Shown here piece by piece: positions 1-12,614 of a stretch of 64,000 nt of DNA. The notes beneath the pieces were generated by a model, which made no database searches, had not been told where the DNA came from, and saw only the letters and a program-made list of their open reading frames with translations. A program made the position numbers and the translations under genes. Numbering within the stretch: the first letter of the stretch is position 1; every line of letters starts with the position of its first letter. Origin of the DNA: an uncultured Muribaculum sp. (GTDB taxonomy: Bacteria > Bacteroidota > Bacteroidia > Bacteroidales > Muribaculaceae); assembly GCA_910578835.1 (NCBI GenBank), contig CAJTSK010000014.1, positions 1-64,000 of the forward strand. The letters are read 5' to 3'.

Positions 1-410
1 AGATTAAAGGTGGAGCAGCAAATCCATCGCCGCCAGTAGGTCCCGCACTGGGTTCTAAGGGCATCAACATCATGGAGTTTTGCAAGCAATTCAACGCCCG
101 CACCCAGGACAAGGCTGGCAAAGTGCTTCCGGTAGTAATCACTTATTACACCGACAAGAGCTTTGACTTCATTGTAAAGACTCCTCCGGTAGCTATCCAG
201 CTCCTTGAGGTATCTAAGCTCAAGAGCGGTTCTGCAGAACCTAACCGTAAGAAGGTAGCAGAAATCACTTGGGACCAGGTAAAGGCAATTGCTGAAGACA
301 AAATGCCCGATTTGAACTGTTTTACTGTTGAGTCGGCAATGCGCATGGTTGCCGGTACAGCCAGAAGCATGGGTATCACCGTAAAGGGGGCATTCCCTGA
401 AAATAACTAA
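1..410 (+). CDS. rplK: 50S ribosomal protein L11, 5' truncated by window edge
   Basis: C-terminal part of L11, which binds the GTPase-associated region of 23S rRNA together with L10/L12. The frame is open from position 3 and runs through the conserved segment with PPVGPALGSKGINIMEF, so the Met at 72 is internal and not the start. The C-terminal rRNA-binding domain follows, including the DLNCF segment and a final AGTARSMGI helix. Only about ten N-terminal residues are missing. It is the first gene here of the rplKAJL-rpoBC operon; rplA follows after 15 nt. Identification is secure. Confidence 0.97.
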   Translation, partial: IKGGAANPSPPVGPALGSKGINIMEFCKQFNARTQDKAGKVLPVVITYYTDKSFDFIVKTPPVAIQLLEVSKLKSGSAEPNRKKVAEITWDQVKAIAEDKMPDLNCFTVESAMRMVAGTARSMGITVKGAFPENN

Positions 411-425
411 TAAACTTCAATTGAC

Positions 426-1121
426 ATGGGTAAACTTACTAAAAATCAAAAGTTGGCTTTACAGAAGATTGAAGCTGGGAAGGCTTACTCTTTGGCTGAG
501 GCTACAGAGAAGGTAAAGGAAGTAACCTATACCAAATTTGATGCTTCACTCGATATCGATGTACGTCTTGGCGTGGATCCCCGTAAGGCTAATCAAATGG
601 TGCGCGGTGTCGTTACTTTGCCTCATGGTACAGGTAAAAAGACTACTGTTCTCGTGCTTTGCAACCCTGATGCAGAAAGTGCTGCAAAGGCTGCCGGAGC
701 TGATTACGTGGGTCTTGACGAGTATATTGAAAAAATCAAAGGTGGTTGGACCGATGTTGACGTCATCATCACCCAGCCCGCTATCATGGGTAAAATCGGA
801 GCCCTCGGCCGTGTACTCGGTCCCCGCGGTCTGATGCCTAACCCCAAGAGCGGTACTGTTACCAACGATGTAGCTAAGGCTGTTGAGGAGGTAAAGAAGG
901 GTAAGATTGACTTCAAGGTTGACAAGAACGGTATCGTTCACTCTTCAATCGGTAAGGTGTCATTCACACCCGAGCAGATGAGTGACAACGCCCGCGAATT
1001 TATCAATACTTTGATTAAGCTCAAGCCTGCTACTGCAAAGGGTACCTATATTAAGAGTATTTATCTTTCGAGCACTATGAGTCCCGGTATCAAGGTTGAC
1101 TCTAAGTCAATCGATGCTTAA
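426..1121 (+). CDS. rplA: 50S ribosomal protein L1
   Basis: L1 forms the mobile stalk of the large subunit next to the E site and in many bacteria represses its own operon by binding mRNA. The protein has 231 residues, the usual length. Clear L1 segments are the start MGKLTKNQKLALQKIEAG, the central block LGPRGLMPNPKSGTVT around residues 132-149, and the C-terminal GTYIKSIYLSSTMSPGIKV. It sits 15 nt after rplK and 19 nt before rplJ, so it is cotranscribed. No frameshift or unusual feature is seen. Confidence 0.98.
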   Translation: MGKLTKNQKLALQKIEAGKAYSLAEATEKVKEVTYTKFDASLDIDVRLGVDPRKANQMVRGVVTLPHGTGKKTTVLVLCNPDAESAAKAAGADYVGLDEYIEKIKGGWTDVDVIITQPAIMGKIGALGRVLGPRGLMPNPKSGTVTNDVAKAVEEVKKGKIDFKVDKNGIVHSSIGKVSFTPEQMSDNAREFINTLIKLKPATAKGTYIKSIYLSSTMSPGIKVDSKSIDA

Positions 1122-1140
1122 CCCTAAATGACTAAGTAAA

Positions 1141-1665
1141 ATGAAAAAGGAAGATAAAGGTATTATTATAGAGAAAATAGCGGAGACCCTCAAGGCTTAT
1201 CCTTGCTTCTATCTTGTTGAGACCGCCGGTCTTAACGCTGAGAAGACAAGCGATCTCCGCCGTGCGTGCAGCAAGGCTGACATTAAGCTCCTCGTAGTTA
1301 AGAATACACTTCTCCACAAGGCTCTTGAGTCTTTGGACTTTGACTATTCTGAACTTTATCCTTGCTTGAAGGGCGCTACTTCTGTAATGTTCTCTACAGT
1401 AGGCAACGCTCCCGCAAAGCTCATCAAGGATGTGCTTAAGAAAGACAAGGAAGCACAGCTTCCCCGCCTTAAGGCTGCCTTCGTAGAAGAGACTATCTAT
1501 GTCGGTGCCGACCAGCTTGACACTCTTGCAAGCATCAAGAGCAAGAACGAGCTTATCGCCGATGTTGTCGCTCTTCTCCAGTCACCCGCCAAGAACGTGG
1601 TATCCGCCCTTACATCAGGTGGCACCAAGCTTCACGGTATCCTTGAGACACTCTCCAACAAATAA
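1141..1665 (+). CDS. rplJ: 50S ribosomal protein L10
   Basis: L10 anchors the L7/L12 dimers at the base of the ribosomal stalk. The 174-residue protein starts MKKEDKGIIIEKIAETL and has the N-terminal rRNA-binding domain with the family segment LRRACSKADIKLLVVKNTL at residues 38-56. The C-terminal helix that carries L12 dimers follows (residues about 130-174). The gene lies between rplA and rplL in the standard order. In many bacteria the L10-L12 complex represses translation of this mRNA; no leader structure was identified here. Confidence 0.97.
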   Translation: MKKEDKGIIIEKIAETLKAYPCFYLVETAGLNAEKTSDLRRACSKADIKLLVVKNTLLHKALESLDFDYSELYPCLKGATSVMFSTVGNAPAKLIKDVLKKDKEAQLPRLKAAFVEETIYVGADQLDTLASIKSKNELIADVVALLQSPAKNVVSALTSGGTKLHGILETLSNK

Positions 1666-1706
1666 TCAATCATTTAAGAAAAATAACTCAATTAAATCAT
1701 ACAAAA

Positions 1707-2081
1707 ATGGCAGATTTAAAAGCTTTTGCAGAACAATTAGTTAACCTCTCAGTAAAAGAAGTAAACGAACTTGCTCAGATCCTTAAAGATGAGTATGGCA
1801 TCGAGCCCGCAGCAGCAGCTGTTGCTGTAGCAGCTGGTCCCGCAGCAGGTGCACCCGCAGCTGAAGAGAAGACTTCATTCGATGTTATCCTCAAGTCAGC
1901 CGGCGCAAGCAAGCTTGCAGTTGTTAAGCTTGTTAAGGAACTTACCGGTCTTGGTTTGAAGGAAGCTAAGGAACTCGTAGACGGTGCTCCCGGTGTTGTT
2001 AAGGAAGGTCTTGCTAAGGCTGACGCTGAAGGCCTCAAGAAGCAGTTGGAAGAAGCTGGCGCTGAAGTTGAACTTAAATAA
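1707..2081 (+). CDS. rplL: 50S ribosomal protein L7/L12
   Basis: L7/L12 recruits translation factors to the ribosome. The 124-residue protein has the N-terminal dimerisation domain with SVKEVNELAQILKDEYG, an Ala-rich flexible hinge at about residues 35-53, and the C-terminal factor-binding domain with KLAVVKLVKELTGLGLKEAK and the terminal AGAEVELK. It follows rplJ after 41 nt. A hairpin lies in the 103-nt gap to rpoB, which may lower read-through into the polymerase genes, consistent with the need for several L12 copies per ribosome. Confidence 0.98.
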   Translation: MADLKAFAEQLVNLSVKEVNELAQILKDEYGIEPAAAAVAVAAGPAAGAPAAEEKTSFDVILKSAGASKLAVVKLVKELTGLGLKEAKELVDGAPGVVKEGLAKADAEGLKKQLEEAGAEVELK

Positions 2082-2105
2082 TATTGCCTGTTAATCAGGT
2101 AATTA

Positions 2106-2143
2106 GGTTAAGAATCATTTTTCTGATGATTCTTAACCTTTTT
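2106..2143 (+). terminator. Hairpin with U-tract between rplL and rpoB (attenuator-like)
   Basis: A perfect 13-bp stem (2106-2118 with 2126-2138, arm GGTTAAGAATCAT) closes a 7-nt loop and is followed by five T residues at 2139-2143. Its position inside the operon, 25 nt after rplL, suggests a partial terminator between ribosomal protein and polymerase genes, as known in Escherichia coli at the same place. Activity is inferred. Confidence 0.8.
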
Positions 2144-2184
2144 GTGCTATAATTTAAGTTGAGTTCCCCTTAACATTTTTTTTA

Positions 2185-5997
<3,813 letters not shown>

Positions 5998-6030
5998 TCA
6001 TTCATAAGACAAAGAAAGGTAAATACATAT

Positions 6031-9000
6031 ATGGCTTTTAGAAAAGACAATAAGACAAAAACCGGTTTTTCCAAAATCTCTATCGGGCTTGCTTCGCCCG
6101 AAGAGATTCTGGAGAAGTCAAGCGGTGAGGTGCTCAAGCCTGAGACCATCAACTACCGCACCTACAAGCCCGAGCGCGACGGTCTCTTCTGCGAGAAGAT
6201 ATTCGGTCCGGTAAAGGACTATGAATGTCATTGCGGAAAGTACAAGCGCATCCGTTACAAGGGCATCGTGTGCGACCGTTGTGGTGTAATGGTCACTGAG
6301 AAGAAGGTGCGTCGTGAGCGTATGGGTCACATCAAGCTCGTTGTGCCTGTCGCACACATCTGGTATTTCCGTTCATTGCCTAACAAAATCGGCTACCTCC
6401 TCGGACTTCCCTCAAAGAAGCTCGACGCTGTAATCTACTACGAGCGTTACGTGGTGATACAGCCCGGTGTTGCCGAAGGCGTGCAGGCTCTTGACCTGCT
6501 TACTGAAGAGGAATACTTCGATATTCTCGACAAACTTCCCCAGGGCAACCAGCAGCTTGAAGATACCGATCCCAATAAATTCATCGCCAAGATGGGCGCC
6601 GAGGCAGTTTATGACCTCCTTACCCGTCTTGACCTTGACACACTCTCTTACGAGTTGCGTCACCGCGCCAACACCGACGGTTCGCAGCAGCGTAAGACCG
6701 AGGCTTTGAAGCGACTCCAGATTGTAGAGTCGTTCCGCGCTTCACGTCATCGCAACAAGCCCGAATGGATGATCTTGCAGGCAGTTCCCGTGATTCCGCC
6801 GGAACTTCGCCCGCTCGTGCCCCTCGATGGCGGACGTTTTGCCACTTCCGACCTTAACGACCTTTACCGTCGCGTAATCATCCGTAATAACCGATTGAAG
6901 CGTCTTATCGAAATCAAGGCTCCCGAGGTGATTTTGCGTAATGAAAAGCGTATGCTTCAGGAAGCTGTCGACTCACTGCTTGACAACTCGCGCAAGTCAT
7001 CGGCAGTCAAGACCGAGGCTAACCGTCCTCTCAAGTCGCTGTCCGATTCACTTAAGGGTAAGCAGGGACGTTTCCGTCAGAACCTTCTCGGTAAGCGTGT
7101 CGACTATTCGGCTCGTTCGGTAATCGTCGTAGGTCCCGAGCTGAAGATGCATGAGTGCGGTATCCCCAAGAATATGGCTGCCGAGCTTTACAAGCCTTTT
7201 ATCATCCGTAAGCTCATAGAGCGCGGTATTGTGAAGACTGTCAAGTCGGCTAAAAAGATAGTTGACCGCAAGGAGCCCGTCGTATGGGACATCCTTGAGC
7301 ATGTAATGAAGGGTCACCCCGTATTGCTCAACCGTGCCCCGACACTTCACCGACTCGGTATCCAGGCATTCCAGCCCAAGATGATCGAGGGTAAGGCTAT
7401 CCAGCTTCACCCGCTTGCATGTACGGCATTCAACGCCGACTTCGACGGTGACCAGATGGCGGTACACCTCCCCCTCGGCAATGAGGCTATCCTTGAGGCA
7501 CAGATGCTCATGCTTGGTGCCCACAACATCCTTAATCCCGCAAACGGTGCGCCTATCACCGTGCCCTCTCAGGACATGGTGCTCGGTCTCTACTATATCA
7601 CCAAGCTTCGTGAGGGCGACAAGGGCGAAGGCTCTAAGTTCTATGGCCCCGAAGAGGCTCAGATTGCTTACAACGAAGGTCGCGTGACTCTTCACGCTCC
7701 TGTATCGGTAGTAGTGGATGACATCGATGAAAACGGCAACCCCATACAGCACCTTGTCGAGAAGACTTCAGTAGGACGTATCCTGGTCAACCAGTTTGTG
7801 CCTAAGGAAATCGGTTATGTCAACCAGATTCTTTCAAAGAAGTCACTGCGCGACATCATCGGTAAGGTTATCAACACTTGCGGTGTGACCCGTTCAGCCC
7901 AGTTCCTTGACGACATCAAGAACCTCGGTTACTACATGGCGTTCAGGGGAGGTCTGTCTTTCAACCTCGGTGACGTATTGATTCCTGAGGAGAAAGAGAA
8001 ACTCGTTGCCGAGGGTAACGAGCAGGTACAGGAAGTGCTCAACAACTACTCGATGGGTTTCATCACCTACAACGAGCGTTACAATCAGATTATCGATATC
8101 TGGACTCACGTAAACTCACGTCTTACCGACATCCTCATGAAGCAGATGACTGCCGCAAACCAGGGCTTCAACTCTGTATTCATGATGCTTGACTCCGGTG
8201 CCCGTGGTTCTAAGGACCAGATTCGTCAGCTTGCCGGTATGCGTGGTCTTATGGCTAAACCGCAGAAAGCCGGTGCTGAAGGTGGTCAGATTATCGAGAA
8301 CCCGATTCTTGCCAACTTCAAGGAAGGTCTGTCAGTGCTTGAGTACTTTATCTCAACCCACGGTGCCCGTAAGGGTCTTGCCGATACCGCATTGAAGACA
8401 GCCGACGCGGGTTATCTTACCCGTCGTCTTGTCGATGTGGCTCATGACGTTATTATCCATGAGGAGGATTGCGGAACACTCCGTGGTCTTGTATGCACCG
8501 AAATCAAGAATAATGAAGAGGTAGTGGCTTCACTTGCCGAGCGTATCCTCGGACGTGTTTCCGTACATGATATTATTGACCCCATCTCAGGCGAGGTGAT
8601 TGTGGCTTCAGGCGAGGAAATCGATGAGATTGCCGCCCGTCGTATCAATGATTCGCCCATTGAGTCGGTTGAAATCCGCTCAGTGCTTACTTGTGAGTCG
8701 AAGAAGGGTGTCTGCGCCAAGTGTTACGGACGCAACCTCTCCAACAATCTTATCGTGCAGAAAGGTGAGGCTGTCGGCGTCATCGCCGCTCAGTCAATCG
8801 GTGAGCCGGGTACCCAGCTTACTCTCCGTACATTCCACGTCGGTGGTGTGGCTTCAAATATTGCAGCCGTGTCTACCATTACCTCCCGCTATGAAGGTAA
8901 CCTGGAAATCGAGGAGCTCCGCACAGTCGAGACTGAGGAGAAGGGTCCCGACGGACAGCCCGTACAGGTGGTTATCGGTCGTCTTGCCGAAATGCGCATA

Positions 9001-10317
9001 ATCGACCCCAACACCAAGATGATGCTCACCAACGCCAACATTCCTTACGGTTCAAAACTCTATTTCCCCAATGGTGCAACCGTGAAGAAAGGCGATGTAA
9101 TATGCGAATGGGACCCGTTCAACGCCGTAATTATCTCGGAAGTCGGCGGTAAGATTCAGTTCCAGAACCTTATCGAAAATGTGACTTACCGCGTCGACTA
9201 CGACGAGCAGACCGGTCTTGAAGATAAGATTATCATTGAGTCTAAGGATCGTACACGTGTTCCCGAGGCTAATATCGTTGACGCTGCTGGTAACATCCTT
9301 AAGACCTATGCCCTCCCTGTAGGTGCTCACCTTATGGTAGAAGACCATGCCGACGTGAAGCCGGGCGATGTGTTTGTCAAGATTCCTCGTTCAGCCGGTA
9401 ATGCCGGTGATATCACCGGTGGTCTCCCCCGTGTGACCGAGTTGTTTGAGGCACGTAACCCGTCTAACCCCGCTATCGTATCGGAAATCGACGGTGAGGT
9501 TAAGTTTGGCAAGGTCAAGAGAGGTAACCGTGAGATATCTGTCACCTCCAAGCTTGGAGAAATCAAGAAGTATCTCGTGCCTCTGTCGAAGCAGATTCTT
9601 GTGCAGGAAAACGACTATGTACGCGCAGGTACTCCGCTCTCCGACGGTGCGATTACTCCCGCCGACATCCTCAATATCATGGGTCCGACTGCAGTACAGG
9701 AATACATCGTTAACGAAGTTCAGGATGTGTACCGCATGCAGGGTGTGAAAATCAACGACAAGCACTTTGAGGTAATCGTGCGTCAGATGATGCGCAAAGT
9801 CAACATCCTTGATCCGGGTGACACCTGCTTCCTTGAGCAGCAGATTGTCGATAAGCGCGAGTTTATGGATGAAAACGACCGCATCTGGGGTAAGAAAGTG
9901 GTGGTCGACGCTGGCGACAGCGAGACACTCAAGCCCGGTCAGATTATCACAGCCCGTAAGCTCCGTGATGAAAACTCGGCTCTCAAGCGCCGCGACCTTA
10001 AGACTGTCACTGTGCGTGATGCTGTTCCCGCTACTTCGGAGCAGATACTTCAAGGTATCACCCGTGCAGCACTTCAGACTTCAAGCTTCATGTCGGCAGC
10101 TTCATTCCAGGAGACCACTAAGGTGCTCAACGAAGCTGCAATCAACGGCAAGACCGACTATCTTGAGGGCATGAAAGAAAATGTTATCTGCGGTCACTTG
10201 ATTCCTGCCGGTACCGGACTTCGTGAATACAACAACCTTGTTATTGCCGGTAAAGATGACATTGATTCAGTATTTGACTCAGCCGACGTGATTGACATCG
10301 CCCGTACCGAGCTTTAA
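6031..10317 (+). CDS. rpoC: DNA-directed RNA polymerase subunit beta'
   Basis: Beta' subunit, 1428 residues, carrying the catalytic centre. The N-terminal zinc-binding region has the cysteines of ECHCGKY and VCDRCGV (about residues 69-90). The magnesium-binding loop NADFDGDQM lies at residues 468-476 with Asp470, Asp472 and Asp474. The second zinc site is in CESKKGVCAKCYGRNL, and the trigger-loop region with GEPGTQLTLRTFHVGG follows. It is the last gene of the operon and is closed by a strong hairpin 26 nt after the stop codon. Confidence 0.99.
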   Translation: MAFRKDNKTKTGFSKISIGLASPEEILEKSSGEVLKPETINYRTYKPERDGLFCEKIFGPVKDYECHCGKYKRIRYKGIVCDRCGVMVTEKKVRRERMGHIKLVVPVAHIWYFRSLPNKIGYLLGLPSKKLDAVIYYERYVVIQPGVAEGVQALDLLTEEEYFDILDKLPQGNQQLEDTDPNKFIAKMGAEAVYDLLTRLDLDTLSYELRHRANTDGSQQRKTEALKRLQIVESFRASRHRNKPEWMILQAVPVIPPELRPLVPLDGGRFATSDLNDLYRRVIIRNNRLKRLIEIKAPEVILRNEKRMLQEAVDSLLDNSRKSSAVKTEANRPLKSLSDSLKGKQGRFRQNLLGKRVDYSARSVIVVGPELKMHECGIPKNMAAELYKPFIIRKLIERGIVKTVKSAKKIVDRKEPVVWDILEHVMKGHPVLLNRAPTLHRLGIQAFQPKMIEGKAIQLHPLACTAFNADFDGDQMAVHLPLGNEAILEAQMLMLGAHNILNPANGAPITVPSQDMVLGLYYITKLREGDKGEGSKFYGPEEAQIAYNEGRVTLHAPVSVVVDDIDENGNPIQHLVEKTSVGRILVNQFVPKEIGYVNQILSKKSLRDIIGKVINTCGVTRSAQFLDDIKNLGYYMAFRGGLSFNLGDVLIPEEKEKLVAEGNEQVQEVLNNYSMGFITYNERYNQIIDIWTHVNSRLTDILMKQMTAANQGFNSVFMMLDSGARGSKDQIRQLAGMRGLMAKPQKAGAEGGQIIENPILANFKEGLSVLEYFISTHGARKGLADTALKTADAGYLTRRLVDVAHDVIIHEEDCGTLRGLVCTEIKNNEEVVASLAERILGRVSVHDIIDPISGEVIVASGEEIDEIAARRINDSPIESVEIRSVLTCESKKGVCAKCYGRNLSNNLIVQKGEAVGVIAAQSIGEPGTQLTLRTFHVGGVASNIAAVSTITSRYEGNLEIEELRTVETEEKGPDGQPVQVVIGRLAEMRIIDPNTKMMLTNANIPYGSKLYFPNGATVKKGDVICEWDPFNAVIISEVGGKIQFQNLIENVTYRVDYDEQTGLEDKIIIESKDRTRVPEANIVDAAGNILKTYALPVGAHLMVEDHADVKPGDVFVKIPRSAGNAGDITGGLPRVTELFEARNPSNPAIVSEIDGEVKFGKVKRGNREISVTSKLGEIKKYLVPLSKQILVQENDYVRAGTPLSDGAITPADILNIMGPTAVQEYIVNEVQDVYRMQGVKINDKHFEVIVRQMMRKVNILDPGDTCFLEQQIVDKREFMDENDRIWGKKVVVDAGDSETLKPGQIITARKLRDENSALKRRDLKTVTVRDAVPATSEQILQGITRAALQTSSFMSAASFQETTKVLNEAAINGKTDYLEGMKENVICGHLIPAGTGLREYNNLVIAGKDDIDSVFDSADVIDIARTEL

Positions 10318-10343
10318 TCAATCTACGCTGTATCCTATATCAC

Positions 10344-10382
10344 GCGGGGTCGCATCATTGTGATGCGACCCCGCTGCTTTTT
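10344..10382 (+). terminator. Strong intrinsic terminator of the rpl-rpoBC operon
   Basis: A perfect 14-bp GC-rich stem (10344-10357 with 10361-10374, arm GCGGGGTCGCATCA) with a 3-nt loop, followed by a T-rich tail (TGCTTTTTA). It lies directly behind rpoC and ends the transcription unit. Confidence 0.92.
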
Positions 10383-10459
10383 ATGGCTATTGAACATTTT
10401 ACGGCCACCTCGTGTTACTCAAAAGTATCGTTATTTATTTATAATAGTGGAATAATATT

Positions 10460-10951
10460 ATGAAGACTAAATTATTATTGATTTTGCCTTTTTTGTTTGT
10501 TGCCATGCTTGGTAGTTGTAACGACAATGACGAAGATTCCCTTATTGTCGATACGAAATTTGACAACGCACTGAAAGCGAGGTATCCCGATGCCGTAAAC
10601 GTGAAATGGGAAAGGGAGGGCGCCTACACGGTTGCCGATTTTTATTCACAGAGCTTTGACATGGAGGCTTGGTTTGACAGCAAAGCCGAGTGGATGCAGT
10701 CGGAGACCGAATATGGTCCAAATCTCCAGTTACTCCCCGATGAAGTGCATGCGGCATTTGTCGGCGGCGAGTATGCCGATTGGGATATTGAAGATGTGAG
10801 TAAATATGAGCGTCCCGACATTACATTTTATGTGATTGACATTGAAAAAGTCAATTCCCGCGACCTTGAAGTATATTATCGCCCCGACGGCACATTGATT
10901 CAGGCTATCCCCGATATCGCCGACATCACTCCTGATACACCTATTCCATGA
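10460..10951 (+). CDS. PepSY-like (BLIP-fold) lipoprotein
   Basis: A 163-residue secreted protein. A signal peptide ends in the lipobox LGSC with Cys20, so the mature protein should be membrane-anchored outside the cytoplasm. The body has a short repeat-like pattern seen in Bacteroidales PepSY-like (DUF2874-type) proteins: F..ALKARYPDA..VKWE...Y.ADF at residues 34-59, then a second half with VYYRPDGTLIQ. The function of these proteins is unknown; inhibitor-like or regulatory roles are only guesses. The stop codon overlaps an in-frame ATG of the next gene (ATGA), which suggests translational coupling with the hydrolase. Family assignment is moderate. Confidence 0.7.
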   Translation: MKTKLLLILPFLFVAMLGSCNDNDEDSLIVDTKFDNALKARYPDAVNVKWEREGAYTVADFYSQSFDMEAWFDSKAEWMQSETEYGPNLQLLPDEVHAAFVGGEYADWDIEDVSKYERPDITFYVIDIEKVNSRDLEVYYRPDGTLIQAIPDIADITPDTPIP

Positions 10952-11007
10952 TAAAAAGGATGAGTCCGTATCAAATATTTCAACAAGTTATCCGTATATT
11001 TGCCGGT

Positions 11008-12087
11008 ATGAAAGTAATCACTACTCTTTTACCGGCATTTCTTTTGCTGTGTCATGCCTATGCTGCCGCCTGCACATCGGCTATCGTAAGCGGGCGGCTC
11101 ACTCCCGACGGCAGACCGTTGCTGTGGAAACACCGTGACACCGGTACAGAACATAACTTCATCGCGCGTGTTGCCGGCGCGCCAGGTGAAGCTGATTTTG
11201 TGGCACTCTTCAATGCCGGAGACACTTTGTTGCGTGAAGCATGGATAGGTGTAAACAGTCATGGGTTTGCCGTGATGAATACCGCGTCTTATAATCTGGC
11301 TCCCGATACTGCCTCTTATCGCGACCGCGAAGGGGAGGTGATGGCACGAGCCTTGAAATCTTGCCGCACGGTCACCGACTTCGCGACACTTCTTGATACT
11401 CTGCCAAAGCCACTCGGCGTGCAGGCTAATTTCGGTGTTATCGATTCGCAGGGAGAGGGCGCCTATTTCGAGACCGATGATTACGGATATCACAGATATG
11501 ATGTCGCTGATACGCCTGAAGGCTATATAATACGCACAAACTACTCCTGCTCGGGCGATACTGCTTGTGGATTCGGATATATCCGTTACCGCAATGCCGC
11601 GGAGCTGCTTGCCCCGTTTGTCAAGGCGCGGAAGGTAACACCGGAGGTGTTTACCGAGTGTCTGTCGCGTAGCTTCTATCACTCGTTGCTCGGGCGTGAC
11701 ATGCTGGAGGGGGACGACAGCTGGATTATCGACCAGGACTTTATTCCGCGTTACTCGTCAAGTGCTTCAATTGTAGTGGAGGGCGATGTGATGTGGACCG
11801 CTATTGGCTATCCGCCATGCTCTTACGTGCTGCCCGCTACGGTGGAATATGTAGCGCCGTCTCTTGTCGCCGACCCGTCGACTGGACGAAGTGCCCTTTG
11901 CGACACGGTGGTTGCGCGCAAGCATGAAGTGTTTCCGATTAAACGCGGAAGCGGACAGCACTATATCGATGCTGTCCGCCTTAAATCATATTGCGATTCC
12001 TGCCGTAAGATAAGTCACGACAATTACCGCCGTTATCGCGACATGTTATCTCGGGGCAATCTTCGGCTCGGTAGAGGGCATGATTGA
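11008..12087 (+). CDS. Secreted Ntn hydrolase, C45-like (acyltransferase/amidase fold)
   Basis: The start at 11008 gives a signal peptide (MKVITTLLPAFLLLCHAYAA) that ends just before Cys22, followed by TSAIVSGRLTPDGRPLLWK. A nucleophilic Cys exposed at the mature N-terminus is the hallmark of N-terminal nucleophile hydrolases of the C45/choloylglycine-hydrolase-like group, which cut amide bonds of small molecules or transfer acyl groups. An in-frame upstream ATG at 10948 overlaps the stop of the previous gene and would add 20 residues; coupling favours it, the signal peptide favours 11008. The substrate is unknown. The 3' end overlaps the convergent thioredoxin gene by 42 nt. Confidence 0.72.
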   Translation: MKVITTLLPAFLLLCHAYAAACTSAIVSGRLTPDGRPLLWKHRDTGTEHNFIARVAGAPGEADFVALFNAGDTLLREAWIGVNSHGFAVMNTASYNLAPDTASYRDREGEVMARALKSCRTVTDFATLLDTLPKPLGVQANFGVIDSQGEGAYFETDDYGYHRYDVADTPEGYIIRTNYSCSGDTACGFGYIRYRNAAELLAPFVKARKVTPEVFTECLSRSFYHSLLGRDMLEGDDSWIIDQDFIPRYSSSASIVVEGDVMWTAIGYPPCSYVLPATVEYVAPSLVADPSTGRSALCDTVVARKHEVFPIKRGSGQHYIDAVRLKSYCDSCRKISHDNYRRYRDMLSRGNLRLGRGHD

Positions 12088-12525
12088 CTCCACGTTAGCC
12101 ACCAGTTCTTCCTCAGGCATGAAGCCTACGCTGCGGTTGATCACGCCTTCAGTGTTGACAAAAAGCAGGGTGGGGATTGAGCTTACACTATATTGCTTTG
12201 CTATGCCCGGACACTTGTCGACATTGACCGAGATAAATCTCACTTTACCTTTGTATTTGTCGGCTACCTTGTGAAATATGGGCGAAAGTTCCTTACAGGG
12301 AGGACACCAGTCAGCCCAGAAATCGACTACTACAGGTGTAGGTTGCGCTCCTCCAAATTCAAGTATATCGTCGGGACCGAGCACTATCGGTTCGCCGCTT
12401 GCCTGAGCCATCTCTTCCTGTAGTTTTTCTTCTCCCTGCGCCTCCTTTTGAGCTGTGTTGTTTCCGCAGGAGGTAATCCACATGCCACAAGCCAATACTG
12501 TGGCACAGAGTAATGTTTTCTTCAT
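12046..12525 (-). CDS. Thioredoxin-domain lipoprotein
   Basis: A 159-residue extracytoplasmic thioredoxin. The signal peptide ends in lipobox ITSC with Cys20, followed by a charged Gln/Glu-rich linker to about residue 45. The thioredoxin fold carries the active site WCPPC (residues 73-77) and the cis-proline of SIPTL at Pro118. The redox motif CPPC rather than CGPC is common in periplasmic thioredoxins of this phylum. The likely role is reducing or isomerising disulfides in the envelope. It lies downstream of mdh on the same strand, separated by a hairpin, and its C-terminal codons overlap the opposite gene. Confidence 0.88.
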   Translation of the reverse strand: MKKTLLCATVLACGMWITSCGNNTAQKEAQGEEKLQEEMAQASGEPIVLGPDDILEFGGAQPTPVVVDFWADWCPPCKELSPIFHKVADKYKGKVRFISVNVDKCPGIAKQYSVSSIPTLLFVNTEGVINRSVGFMPEEELVANVESIMPSTEPKIAPR

Positions 12526-12557
12526 TATTATAAGTTTAATTGTTCTAAATATATAAA

Positions 12558-12586
12558 CAAGGTGTTCCGTTTAAAGGAACACCTTG
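12558..12586 (-). terminator. Terminator hairpin after mdh
   Basis: A perfect 11-bp stem (12558-12568 with 12576-12586, arm CAAGGTGTTCC) with a 7-nt loop. Read on the - strand it follows mdh and is trailed by an A/T-rich tract (TGTTTATATATTT). It probably separates mdh from the thioredoxin gene. Confidence 0.7.
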
Positions 12587-12614
12587 CCGAGTGATATGGT
12601 TCAATATCTTGTTA

